This document shows, one piece after another, positions 34,438 through 43,215 of a stretch of DNA of 64,000 nt (within the stretch, counting starts at the first letter, position 1; each line of letters opens with the position of its first letter). The DNA is from Calditrichia bacterium (GTDB lineage Bacteria > Calditrichota > Calditrichia > RBG-13-44-9 > J075): assembly GCA_028284905.1 (NCBI GenBank), contig JANQQU010000028.1:62001-126000 (forward strand), in the 5' to 3' direction. A program made the position numbers and the translations under genes. The notes under the pieces were generated by a model. It saw only the letters and a list, made by a program, of their open reading frames with translations, was not told the DNA's origin and made no database searches.

Positions 34438-35792
34438 GATTTTTCCTCCAGTATTACGCTACCGGCGGTTAACATTTTCAGTTCGGCAAGTCGTTGATTA
34501 TAATCCGCTTGCGCCCGGGCGAGCATTAGTTCAATTTCCAACAGACTTCTTTGACTGTCGATCAGCTCTAGGAAGTCAATTTCATCCGCTTCAAATGCGG
34601 AGCGAGCGACATTCAATGCCTGATTCGCCCGGGGGAGTAGGGCATCATTATAGAGGGTGATTTTTCGGCGCGCTTCCTGAAATTTGAAGAGTACCATCGC
34701 CAGGCGGGATTGCAATTGATTTTCCCGGTTTCGCTGCTCATTTTCGGCCAGCTGATTTTGCAGAATTGCTTCCCGGATACGGGCATTGTTCTTTCCACGC
34801 CAAAGTGGAATGCTGAGGGAAAGCATTGCTATTACCGGATCTTTACCGTTGTCAATCGCATTGGGAGAAAGGGCATCCCCGGTACTAACATAGTCGATGC
34901 CTAATGTGAAATCCGGTAAGCGTTGCTTTTTCGCCAGATCGATATTGGCTTCGCTGCGATCAATTTGATGACGCCCGGCGATAAGATCGGGATTTTTTTC
35001 CAGCAGTAAACCATTCCAACTGCTGTCAGCAATTTCCACGGTTGCCAGCAAAATTTTTGCAGGTCGCGGCAATGGGGCAGAAGCATGGCGATTTAATATG
35101 GTATTCAACCTGGTCTGCAGCGGAATTTCCATATCCAACAAGTTTTGCCGACGATCATGGAGCTTATCCAATTCCACCTGGATTTTCATCAGGGCTGCAT
35201 ACGATGCATAGCCAGCCCGATATTTCGCGCGGACAACACCTTCCAGAAATGAGAGTAGCTGCGTGTTTTCAGCGAGGATCGCTTTACTGCGCTGCAGATA
35301 AGCGTATTCGTAATAGGCATCATCGATACTGAAAAGTAGCTTCTCCCGTTGTGAATGAAATTTGGCTGCCGCCGCTTCTGCTGCCGCGCCGGCGATTTCT
35401 CCCTTCAGACGAAGTTTGCCGAACCAGGGGAACATTTGTTTTATACCAAATTTATGCTGCTGCGGACCGACCCGGGTTTCTACCTGTCGAATGAAGTACG
35501 CGTAGGAAACCTGGGGATTCGGTAAGGCAGTCGCTTGTGGAATCTTTTCCATTGCCGCCTGCCAGCGATAATAGGCTGCCTTTAGTGCCGGATTATTTAA
35601 GGCTGCATAAATTCTTAAATCGGACAGCGTTGCATTGCTATCGATGGCAGTTTGCACAGCATTATCTGTCCCGGAATATGAAGATTGCGGCATGTTGAGT
35701 GATGCACCATAATCAATAACCGGCTGCCTGGATGCACATCCTGATATCCAGATAGTTAAAACCGTCAGTGTTAAAACCAGACTGGCTTTCAT
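34434..35792 (-). CDS. cusC: CusC-type outer-membrane efflux lipoprotein (TolC family)
   Basis: A 452-residue outer-membrane channel subunit. It has a lipoprotein signal (LTVLTIWISGCAS) and two TolC-type halves with long helices, for example AAAEAAAAKFHSQREKLLFS and LDLLEKNPDLIAGRHQIDRS-like heptads. Proline-rich PQATALPNPQVSYAYF precedes the first strands. ATG 35792 is chosen because TTTGGAGA sits correctly upstream; the frame is open for 19 more codons. It opens the efflux operon after the Cys-rich protein. Confidence 0.9.
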   Translation of the reverse strand: MKASLVLTLTVLTIWISGCASRQPVIDYGASLNMPQSSYSGTDNAVQTAIDSNATLSDLRIYAALNNPALKAAYYRWQAAMEKIPQATALPNPQVSYAYFIRQVETRVGPQQHKFGIKQMFPWFGKLRLKGEIAGAAAEAAAAKFHSQREKLLFSIDDAYYEYAYLQRSKAILAENTQLLSFLEGVVRAKYRAGYASYAALMKIQVELDKLHDRRQNLLDMEIPLQTRLNTILNRHASAPLPRPAKILLATVEIADSSWNGLLLEKNPDLIAGRHQIDRSEANIDLAKKQRLPDFTLGIDYVSTGDALSPNAIDNGKDPVIAMLSLSIPLWRGKNNARIREAILQNQLAENEQRNRENQLQSRLAMVLFKFQEARRKITLYNDALLPRANQALNVARSAFEADEIDFLELIDSQRSLLEIELMLARAQADYNQRLAELKMLTAGSVILEEKS

Positions 35793-35909
35793 GGTTTTCT
35801 CCAAATGTAATTGCAAATTAATCAGTGTGTTGGAGGTAGCGCTCAACACCAGATTGCTTTGCTGGAATTCTCAAATAATTATTGCGAAAAAATATTTGGA
35901 GGAGAGATT

Positions 35910-36386
35910 CTAGTTTAGAAATACATGGAAGAGCAGATAGCGGGGGGGAGGATTGACCTCGATTTCCTGGCAGGAGAAAGCGGTTGCTAAATATGTATGT
36001 TTGTCAATGAATTGTTTGGCAGATGTTTCTAAGAAAGATAAAACCGGTTTAATATCCGTCTGCAAGAAAAGCGGCGTGTTACCATCCAGGTTGTGGCAGT
36101 TGCCAGCGCAATCTAGGTCTGTGATTACAGCTGTACTGATATCCGAAAAGTCCGATTCGCAACTATTGCAGTCGGAGGATTTGGTATCAACAGTGATTGC
36201 CGGGGAAGTATCACAATGGCTGGCTGATTCGTCAGTTGTTTCAGATTCATGACAACTCATCGCTGTTTCATCGGATGTTGTTGCGGCCGCATCACAGCAA
36301 CAGTTGCCAGCACTCAGATTTAACTGGGCGGCAGTCAACAAGAGCATCAGAGTGAGGACAAGCGGTAAATTTCGGAATCTGTTCAC
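35910..36386 (-). CDS. Cys-rich periplasmic protein at the head of the cus operon
   Basis: A 158-residue protein with a signal peptide (LPLVLTLMLLLTAAQLNLSA) followed by a Cys- and acid-rich stretch: GNCCCDAA, MSCHESE, SHCDTS, DCNSCES and DCAGNCHN. About a dozen Cys and several His in 90 residues suggest metal binding. The tail (FSCQEIEVNPPPRYLLFHVF) recalls the PPR ending of CzcI-like proteins that precede heavy-metal RND operons. A role as periplasmic metal buffer or regulator is inference. It is 117 bases upstream of cusC, with a palindrome upstream of its own start. Confidence 0.7.
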   Translation of the reverse strand: MNRFRNLPLVLTLMLLLTAAQLNLSAGNCCCDAAATTSDETAMSCHESETTDESASHCDTSPAITVDTKSSDCNSCESDFSDISTAVITDLDCAGNCHNLDGNTPLFLQTDIKPVLSFLETSAKQFIDKHTYLATAFSCQEIEVNPPPRYLLFHVFLN

Positions 36387-36689
36387 GTTTTAACCTTTAC
36401 TATCGAACTACTAAAATATAGATATAACAGATGTTATAAGTAAATGATTAAAAATTATTGATAGACGCACCAGAGATTTCATTCCTGAAAAATTTAATTG
36501 AAAATAATCATAACTACTGTCTATAAAAGTATAACCTGCTTAAACAAAACAACGTTTTGGACCTTCTTGTTAGTCTTTGTTTTACATAGAGATAAAACGA
36601 TGAGCTAAGTTTGGCATAACAGTTGAAAGTTGTCTGTTCAATGAAGGTGTTTAGAACTAAACCCAAGTCAACCTTTCAAGGAGGTAGTT
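36387..36689. other. 303-base divergent regulatory region
   Basis: Lies between the cus operon and the EEP lipoprotein gene, so it holds both promoters. It is strongly AT-rich and contains the palindrome at 36423-36438 and a smaller inverted repeat CAAAAC-AAC-GTTTTG (36545-36559). Confidence 0.55.
36423..36438. promoter_or_regulatory. Candidate operator for the cus operon
   Basis: TATAACA-GA-TGTTATA is a perfect 7+7 palindrome 36 bases before the Cys-rich gene's start, overlapping likely -10 sequences on that strand. Its AACAnnTGTT core resembles CopY/BlaI-type sites, but the regulator is not in this window. Confidence 0.45.
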
Positions 36690-37847
36690 ATGAAACATTT
36701 AAGATGGTTTTTATGCTGTTTGTTTATCGCGGGCTTTGGATTTCAATCCTGCGAAAAAGACTCGCCTCTCCAAGCGCCGCTAGTTCCGGAAAGTGAATCC
36801 TTTTCGTTAGACAAAGTTCGCGGCAAAGCAAAAGTTCGGGTGATGACCCGGAACGTTTATGTCGGTACAGATGTCGATGTTATTCTGGAAGCCGGCGATC
36901 CTGCCCAGGTCCCTTTCCTGGTCGCTGAAGCATTCCAGATGCTGCAAAGCACTAATTTCTCGGAGCGAGCGATTGCCCTGGCTAAAGAAATTGCCGAATC
37001 GAAGCCGCATCTTGTCGGATTGCAGGAAATTTCCCTGATCCGTATGCAGACGCCGGGTGATTTTGTTTTCGGGGGGACCACACCGGCTGTGGATGTTTAT
37101 GAAGACTTTCTGCAAATTCTTATGGCAGCAATTGCCGAGCAGGGATTGAACTACCAGGTCGCAGGTAGCGTCGAAAACGCAGATGTGGAAATGCCAATGT
37201 TTACAGGAATTGACGGGAACGGCAATCCCACCTTTAGCGATATTCGCCTCACCGACTATGACGTCGTTTTAGTGCGGGGCAATGTTGATTACTATGATGT
37301 TGTCGCTACTAATTATCAGGCAACTCTTCCCATCGTCGATCTCGGTATTGAAATTCCCCGTGGTTATGTCGCTTTGACTGCGAAGATCCATAACCGGGAA
37401 TATCGCTTTGCCAACACTCACCTGGAGCCCGCCGTGGATCAGATAAAAATGGCGCAGGCGCAGGAGCTGATCCAGGCGATGGCGAATGAAACCATGCCAA
37501 TTATTATGGTGGGAGATTTCAATACCCATGCAACCTATGGAGATGTGTATAATTATATCGTAAATGAAGGCTACGAAGATGTATGGCTGCACAAACAAAA
37601 CCAGAACGGCGGTAATGGATACACCGCGCCTCATGACAATGATCTGCGGAACGAAATTGTCATGTTGGATCGTCGCATCGATTTGATTTTTGTTGGGAAT
37701 GTTTCCTTTCCGGAATGCTTACCCTTTGGCAGAGTAAAGGTAAAAGTTGTTGGCGACGAGCTGGAAGATCGTACGCCTTCCGGACTTTGGCCATCTGACC
37801 ACGCCGGGGTAGTGGCAAAATTACATTTAAAAAAACACCACAGATAG
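36690..37847 (+). CDS. Endonuclease/exonuclease/phosphatase-family lipoprotein
   Basis: A 385-residue exported protein with a lipoprotein signal (CLFIAGFGFQSCEKDS). The EEP fold is shown by VRVMTRNVYVGTDVDVIL (49-66), metal ligand E in LVGLQEISLI, TH pair in FANTHLEP, MVGDFNTHAT and the final SDHAGVVAKL. Members hydrolyse phosphodiesters of nucleic acids, inositol phosphates or sphingomyelin; the cell-surface location favours nutrient or lipid phosphodiesters. The ribosome site is AAGGAGG. It stands alone, ahead of a terminator-like hairpin. Confidence 0.87.
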   Translation: MKHLRWFLCCLFIAGFGFQSCEKDSPLQAPLVPESESFSLDKVRGKAKVRVMTRNVYVGTDVDVILEAGDPAQVPFLVAEAFQMLQSTNFSERAIALAKEIAESKPHLVGLQEISLIRMQTPGDFVFGGTTPAVDVYEDFLQILMAAIAEQGLNYQVAGSVENADVEMPMFTGIDGNGNPTFSDIRLTDYDVVLVRGNVDYYDVVATNYQATLPIVDLGIEIPRGYVALTAKIHNREYRFANTHLEPAVDQIKMAQAQELIQAMANETMPIIMVGDFNTHATYGDVYNYIVNEGYEDVWLHKQNQNGGNGYTAPHDNDLRNEIVMLDRRIDLIFVGNVSFPECLPFGRVKVKVVGDELEDRTPSGLWPSDHAGVVAKLHLKKHHR

Positions 37848-38311
37848 TATTCTCCAATTGTTGGAGGGCGAAGGGGCAGAACCAGCCTTTGGTGCTGCCC
37901 CGGAATAATAAGGATTGAGAAACAGGACGATATAAAGGCTAAAAAATAATATCATTTTCCATTCCTGTTGAAAGTTTTCGAGTCTTATTCGTAAAAAAAC
38001 AATCCACTCTCTTGCCACATCTGAAGTAATCGATCTTCCAGACGTAAATTTATTGTAAGTTTATTTATTTAAACTGCTTTATTTTCTGTCTTTCTAATTC
38101 TGTATTTTTAATCACCTTTCCCGCATCTTTGCACACTTTATTTCTATCATTTATCACCCCGGAATCGTTTCTGCAAATATCTGTAGTAACCTGGCGGAGC
38201 TCTGTTTAATTCGCAATTTCTGTATGAAAATTATCACGAACAGATGACGATTCTTAGCATGATAAAGGTGGATAAAACAACGTTTGAAACAGCATTAAAG
38301 AAAGTAAATTT
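37848..38311. other. 464-base region before the glycan locus
   Basis: Begins with the hairpin after the EEP gene and continues as AT-rich sequence that must contain the promoter of the ABC exporter and possibly of the whole glycan operon. No further repeat, gene or clear promoter consensus was seen. Confidence 0.5.
37873..37901 (+). terminator. Hairpin after the EEP lipoprotein gene
   Basis: GGGGCAG pairs with CTGCCCC, extended inward by ACCA/TGGT with small bulges, 25 bases after the stop. A weak A/T tract follows. Probable transcription end. Confidence 0.6.
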
Positions 38312-40087
38312 TTGAAAAATAATTTTATTTATTCTCTGGTTCGTCCCTACCGGTGGTTGGCACTTTTGCTTGTTTTTGTTACTGCTGCAGCATCGCTTTT
38401 TGATGGTTTGTCGATTGGGATGATGATCCCATTATTATCAAGCCTGCAGAACATGACTGAAATAGATCAACTGCCCGGCATTCTGGAATACGTTACCGGA
38501 TTATTCAGTCATTTGCCCCAGGAAGCCCAGATCCAATATACTGGAGGCATATTAATTCTATCCGTTGTGGCAAAAAATTTATTCCTGGGGTTTTCCATGG
38601 CCCTGGGCGTTTGGTTATCCACCCGTATGACCGCAAACATTCGCTGTCAAGCGATTGATATGCTGATGAGTGTCGATGTAAAATTTTTTCAGCATACCAA
38701 GGTCGGTTACCTTACTGAAACGATTTTAGCCAAGACGATGACTGTGGATAATATCTTTAAGTGGATCATCGATATTGGCGTCAGGTTAATCAACTTCATT
38801 GTGTTGACTGTCCTGATATTCATTATTTCCTGGCAACTCACCTTAATAACCTTGCTTTTCAGCGCATTAATCGCCTTAGGAATAAGTTACTACTTAAAAA
38901 TCGTGAGGAACTTTGGTGGAAAATCCGCCCGCAGTAATCGTAAGTTAAGCGCCGCACTTACCGAGAATATACTTGGCATCCGGGTGATTAAGTATTTTTC
39001 CCGGGAAGAAGAACGGGGCGAACGGATGAAGTTGCAGATTAATCACAACCGTCGGGTCCGTTTTCGTTTAAAGTTGGTGAACTCAATGATTCACCTCATC
39101 ACCGAAGGGGTGGGTATTATAGCCCTGGGAATTATCTTCTTCATTAGCTTACAATCTTATCAGTTCAACAGCAAACTGTTGATTACCCAATTATTACCCT
39201 TTATGTATGTGTTGATCCGTCTGATACCGGTCATTCGGGAAATTAATCAATTACGAGGATTTATCGCCGGGAACTGGCCATTTTTAAGTCTTGTCGAGAA
39301 ATTGATTGATGCTTCCGATAAACCGATTATGAAAGATGGCGATAAAACTTTTACCGGCCTTAACAAAAATATCGAATTCCAAAATGTCGATTTCGCCTAT
39401 AGTGACGATGAGAAAATTGTCTTGAAAAATGCCAGTTTTAATTTGCCAAGGGGAAAAACCACGGCAATTGTTGGGCAATCCGGTGCTGGTAAGTCGACCA
39501 TTATTAATCTGTTAATGCGAATGTATGATCCGCAAGCCGGTGAAGTGTTGATTGACGGGACACCGCTAAAAGATTTCAAACGAAGCGCTTTTCGGGAGAA
39601 TGTCGGAATCGTTAGTCAGGATACTTTTATTTTTAATGATACGGTAAAAAATAATATTGCCTTCGGGGCAATAACGCCTCCAACAGATGATGAAATTGAA
39701 CAAGCTGCCAAAAATGCCGGTGCTCATGAGTTCATTAAAGAATTGCCACTGGGATATAATACGATTTTGGGAGACCAGGGATTGATCCTTTCCGGCGGAC
39801 AGCGGCAGCGGATATCAATTGCCCGGGCAATATTAAAAGATCCGGAAATCTTGATCTTGGATGAAGCAACAAGTGCATTGGATAATGTAACGGAAAAACT
39901 TGTATATCAGGCGATCGAATCCTTAAGCGAGAACCGAACCGTTGTGGTTATTGCCCATCGGCTTTCTACGATTCAGCATGCGGATCAAATTATCGTTCTG
40001 AAAGATGGAGAAGTGGTAGAAATCGGAAAAGAAGACGGCCTGATCGCCCGTAAAGGTGAATATTACCGATTGGCGCAATCGATTTAA
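38312..40087 (+). CDS. MsbA/PglK-like ABC exporter
   Basis: A 591-residue half-transporter with six membrane helices (1-320) fused to an ATPase domain. Walker A is GQSGAGKST (about 387-395), the signature LSGGQRQRISIARAI (about 492) and Walker B ILILDEATSALD (about 512), with H-loop VIAHRLST. Heading a glycan locus, it probably flips a lipid-linked oligosaccharide or lipid A-type glycolipid across the inner membrane. The start is TTG with AAAGAAAG upstream. It is followed closely by the first glycosyltransferase. Confidence 0.9.
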   Translation: MKNNFIYSLVRPYRWLALLLVFVTAAASLFDGLSIGMMIPLLSSLQNMTEIDQLPGILEYVTGLFSHLPQEAQIQYTGGILILSVVAKNLFLGFSMALGVWLSTRMTANIRCQAIDMLMSVDVKFFQHTKVGYLTETILAKTMTVDNIFKWIIDIGVRLINFIVLTVLIFIISWQLTLITLLFSALIALGISYYLKIVRNFGGKSARSNRKLSAALTENILGIRVIKYFSREEERGERMKLQINHNRRVRFRLKLVNSMIHLITEGVGIIALGIIFFISLQSYQFNSKLLITQLLPFMYVLIRLIPVIREINQLRGFIAGNWPFLSLVEKLIDASDKPIMKDGDKTFTGLNKNIEFQNVDFAYSDDEKIVLKNASFNLPRGKTTAIVGQSGAGKSTIINLLMRMYDPQAGEVLIDGTPLKDFKRSAFRENVGIVSQDTFIFNDTVKNNIAFGAITPPTDDEIEQAAKNAGAHEFIKELPLGYNTILGDQGLILSGGQRQRISIARAILKDPEILILDEATSALDNVTEKLVYQAIESLSENRTVVVIAHRLSTIQHADQIIVLKDGEVVEIGKEDGLIARKGEYYRLAQSI

Positions 40088-40113
40088 ATACCTGTCACAA
40101 CCTGCCTTTGTAT

Positions 40114-41049
40114 ATGAACAACCTTTCAAAACCTTTGGTCTCTATTATTGTCCCCTTTCTGGAGGCTGACGACGCTTTGTATAGCTGCCTGAAGGCACTG
40201 TCTGAACAGGATTACCCCCGGGAACAATTTGAAGTGCTTCTGATTCATAATGATGCCGAAACGGGCAGTAATTTTCCGGAACCATCCCTCAATGCAAAAT
40301 TGCCCCTGAAAATATTGCATGAACCGCAATCCGGGGTTGCTTTTGCACGGAATCTGGGATTGGAAAATGCAAATGGAGAAATCATTGCATTTACGGATGC
40401 CGATTGTTATCCCCAACAGAATTGGCTGTCGGAAGGCGTTCGGCAACTACAGAATTCTGGTGAATCCGCCATGCTGGCTGGTAAAATTACGATAACAACC
40501 AGGAAAGCGGCCCAGCCGAAAATTGCGGAAATGTTTGAGTTATTATTTGCGTTCGATCAGGAAAAATATATCGAACAGTTCAATTTTGGGGTAACGGCTA
40601 ATTTGTTTAGCAACCGGGAAGTTTTTCGTGTCGTTGGGAATTTTAATACAGAGATGCTCTCCGGTACAGACATGGAGTGGGGGAGAAGGGTATTTGCCGC
40701 TGGCTTCAAACAAGTTTACAGTCCGCAAGTTTGCGTTGCTCATCCGGCAAGATATCGGCTAAAGGAATTGCTCAAAAAACAACGACGAGTGGTGGGAGGT
40801 GTCCACCAGATGCAACTGAGCAAAGGATATCCCTTTACACTTTTTTTAATCCATTTATTGCTCGATTGGCCGGGGCTGAAGGACCTGTTAAATGTTTTTC
40901 AGGATCGGCGTATTAAAGGCATCGCCTGGCGGTTTAAAATTCTGGGTGTATTGCTGCTAATAAAGATGATCCGGCTTACTGAAAGAATTCGTTTGTGGTT
41001 CGGGGGAACCGCCAAATGGTGGGATAATACGGTGGTGCAAAATGATTAA
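40114..41049 (+). CDS. Family 2 glycosyltransferase
   Basis: A 311-residue GT-A enzyme, cytoplasmic or membrane-associated. It has SIIVPFLEADDALYSCLKAL at the start, sugar-nucleotide region GVAFARNLGLENANGEIIAF, the metal-binding DAD in FTDADCYPQQNWL, and acceptor-site SGTDMEWGRRVF. The C-terminal part has a hydrophobic stretch (YPFTLFLIHLLLDWPGL), so it may attach to the membrane. ATG 40114 is preferred over a TTG at 40108. It overlaps the next gene by eight bases. Confidence 0.88.
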   Translation: MNNLSKPLVSIIVPFLEADDALYSCLKALSEQDYPREQFEVLLIHNDAETGSNFPEPSLNAKLPLKILHEPQSGVAFARNLGLENANGEIIAFTDADCYPQQNWLSEGVRQLQNSGESAMLAGKITITTRKAAQPKIAEMFELLFAFDQEKYIEQFNFGVTANLFSNREVFRVVGNFNTEMLSGTDMEWGRRVFAAGFKQVYSPQVCVAHPARYRLKELLKKQRRVVGGVHQMQLSKGYPFTLFLIHLLLDWPGLKDLLNVFQDRRIKGIAWRFKILGVLLLIKMIRLTERIRLWFGGTAKWWDNTVVQND

Positions 41050-42295
41050 GAATGGGGTTATGAATGCAAACCACGTCCTTTATGTAAGTTCTTCCCTGCC
41101 AACCCCGGGGATGGGATCTTCCGTCATTGTTTACCGGCATTTAAAACAACTGTTGAATTGGCGTGTTTCCATCCTTGCGCCACACCAACAGTTGAAATCA
41201 GCTTATAAGCTCCCTGAAAGCTGGGAGATTTATTCCTTACCTAAATCCGAAGCACATTTGCCGGATGGCTGGGAATTATTCATACCAGGAAAAGCCGAAC
41301 AGTATTTAAAGCAGGCCGATGCAAAGGAACTTTTCCACAATCAGCTTCCGGATGTTATTTTAAATGTTTTCGGGAAAAACTCGATTCTCGCTTATAAAAT
41401 AGCCCGAAAGTATAACATCCCTTTAGCTATCATTCTGCATGACCGTTGGGAAATTTGGGTTGGGAAGAAAGTGGTTGAGCGTGCTTTGTTGAAACTGGGA
41501 TTTAGCAGGAAAATTCTCGAATATGCCAGCGTTGTTTGGCCGGTTTCCCGGGAGCTTGGTGCGTTTTACAATATTCGTAATGCGGAGAAAGTTAAGTTGC
41601 TTTATCCGATACCGGAAGGAGTGAAATTTCCTGCGCCAGAATGGAAAGATGGTTACAAAAGTGAGCAAACAATTGTTTATGCCGGATCTTTCCGGCCTTA
41701 TATGCGCGATTATTTCCAGCGGATTGCTGCCATCCTAAAAAAGTTGAATATCAGATTAGTTATCATCTGCAAAGAGAAGGCAGGGCTTAGCGGGGATTTT
41801 AAAAAATTTGATAATGTCACCTTTAAAGATCCTTTTCCATTAAACCAGGATTTGTTGAAATATCTATCCGAAACAGCATCTGCGCTGTTAATTCCGGGCT
41901 GTTTTGAATCCAATGGTAAAAAGTCCGAGGAATTAGACTTTAGCTTTCCCAGCAAATTGGTCGAGTTTGCTAGCCTGGGGCTACCACTATTAATTCATGC
42001 CCCGGCAAATGCATCTGTTGGAAAATGGGCGGCCAATATTGGCTGGACTGGATTTACAAATTCTACAGATCACGCTGCTTTGACATCGTTTTTTCAAATG
42101 CTTATGAATAAAGAAAACTGGATGAAAATGGCCACTGAGTCGGAAAAAATTACCAGAGGGCTTTTTAATGCCAAGTTGATACAGCAACAATTTAGTAAAG
42201 AGTTGGCGGTATGTTGCCTCTCCGGGGAAAAGTTCTCAGAAAAATATGTGTATTCGGAAACAAGGGAGAAACCAGCTTGCGACCATGCTCCCTGA
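41042..42295 (+). CDS. Family 4-like glycosyltransferase
   Basis: A 417-residue GT-B protein. The N-terminal half has VLYVSSSLPTPGMGSSVIVY and ILHDRWEIWVGKKV; the C-terminal half has TIVYAGSFRPYMRDYFQRIA and a nucleotide-sugar site LDFSFPSKLVEFASLGLPLL in place of the usual E-x7-E. It likely transfers a sugar to the growing glycan. A second ATG at 41060 is possible. It overlaps its neighbours on both sides. Confidence 0.78.
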   Translation: MIKNGVMNANHVLYVSSSLPTPGMGSSVIVYRHLKQLLNWRVSILAPHQQLKSAYKLPESWEIYSLPKSEAHLPDGWELFIPGKAEQYLKQADAKELFHNQLPDVILNVFGKNSILAYKIARKYNIPLAIILHDRWEIWVGKKVVERALLKLGFSRKILEYASVVWPVSRELGAFYNIRNAEKVKLLYPIPEGVKFPAPEWKDGYKSEQTIVYAGSFRPYMRDYFQRIAAILKKLNIRLVIICKEKAGLSGDFKKFDNVTFKDPFPLNQDLLKYLSETASALLIPGCFESNGKKSEELDFSFPSKLVEFASLGLPLLIHAPANASVGKWAANIGWTGFTNSTDHAALTSFFQMLMNKENWMKMATESEKITRGLFNAKLIQQQFSKELAVCCLSGEKFSEKYVYSETREKPACDHAP

Positions 42296-43215
42296 TAATT
42301 TGCACTCGAAATCGATCCGCTTCTTTAAGTGAAACACTGGAAAAGATATCATTGCAAAATTATCCCCATGAAAAACTGGAAGTTCTCATTGTAGACAATG
42401 CCTCGGATGATGATACCCGGGAAGTTGTAGAGCATTATCTGGATAATTTCCCTTTTCAAATCAAATATCTTTATGAAGAACAGCTGGGATTATCAACGAC
42501 ACGAAACCGTGGCGTCGCCGAAGCAAATGGTGAAATCGTGGTGTTTCTTGATGATGATGCATTTCCGCGAGATAACGACTGGCTGGAAAATATGGTCAGT
42601 GTATTCGACGATCCGGCTGTCTCCGTTGCCGGAGGTGATCTGGAGCCTGTTTGGCCGGAAGGAAATCGCCCGGCATGGATTCACGATTTACTGCTTTACA
42701 GCCTGGGCATCACTCAGTTTGGTCTGAACGAGCAAAAACAACTTCGATATCCCCTTTACCCATGGGGGGCCAATATTGCTTTTCGTAAGCAGCGAATAGA
42801 AGAGATGAATGGTTTTCCGGAGATGCTCGGCCGGCAGGGAGATCGCCTGCTTTCCGGAGAAGAATCGGCGCTATGCATGTTGCTGGATTTTAACGGCGAA
42901 AAGGTGGTCTATGCGCCGGGGGCAGTTGTAAAACACGTCATAGCCTCGGATCGTCTGAAAGAGAGCTGGTTCGTTAATCGAGCGAAGCAACAGGGAATCA
43001 CCGATGCTATCTTAGAAAAGAACTATCTGCCGCTGATGAATTTCCTGGCCGAGGCAATGCGCCGGGGAGGGGTGTTTCTGATTAGCATGTTTGGCTGGAC
43101 ACTCTCTCGTTTATTTGGCTGGCAGAAAATGCGCCTGTTATTCCACTGCAAATTTGTTCTTTCCAAATTTTATTTTTCTACGCTTTTGGCGCCTGCGAAT
43201 TCAGATGCTCTTTAA
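42277..43215 (+). CDS. Family 2 glycosyltransferase
   Basis: A 312-residue GT-A enzyme with SLIICTRNRSASLSETLEKI, VDNASDDDTREVV, GLSTTRNRGVAEANGEIVVF, metal motif LDDDAFPRDNDWL and acceptor region LSGEESALCMLLDF. The TTG at 42277 has the good ribosome site AAGGGAGAA and overlaps the upstream gene by only 19 bases, whereas the first ATG would overlap by 85. The C-terminal hydrophobic segment may bind the membrane. Confidence 0.85.
   Translation: MRPCSLIICTRNRSASLSETLEKISLQNYPHEKLEVLIVDNASDDDTREVVEHYLDNFPFQIKYLYEEQLGLSTTRNRGVAEANGEIVVFLDDDAFPRDNDWLENMVSVFDDPAVSVAGGDLEPVWPEGNRPAWIHDLLLYSLGITQFGLNEQKQLRYPLYPWGANIAFRKQRIEEMNGFPEMLGRQGDRLLSGEESALCMLLDFNGEKVVYAPGAVVKHVIASDRLKESWFVNRAKQQGITDAILEKNYLPLMNFLAEAMRRGGVFLISMFGWTLSRLFGWQKMRLLFHCKFVLSKFYFSTLLAPANSDAL

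Noticed and set aside
36612-36627. Sigma-54 promoter before the EEP lipoprotein gene
   Set aside because: TGGCAT-AACAG-TTGA resembles the -24/-12 pattern but lacks the conserved -12 GC.
36546-38285. Shared AAAACAACGTTT upstream of the EEP gene and the ABC exporter
   Set aside because: A single 12-base match is expected by chance many times in a window of this size.
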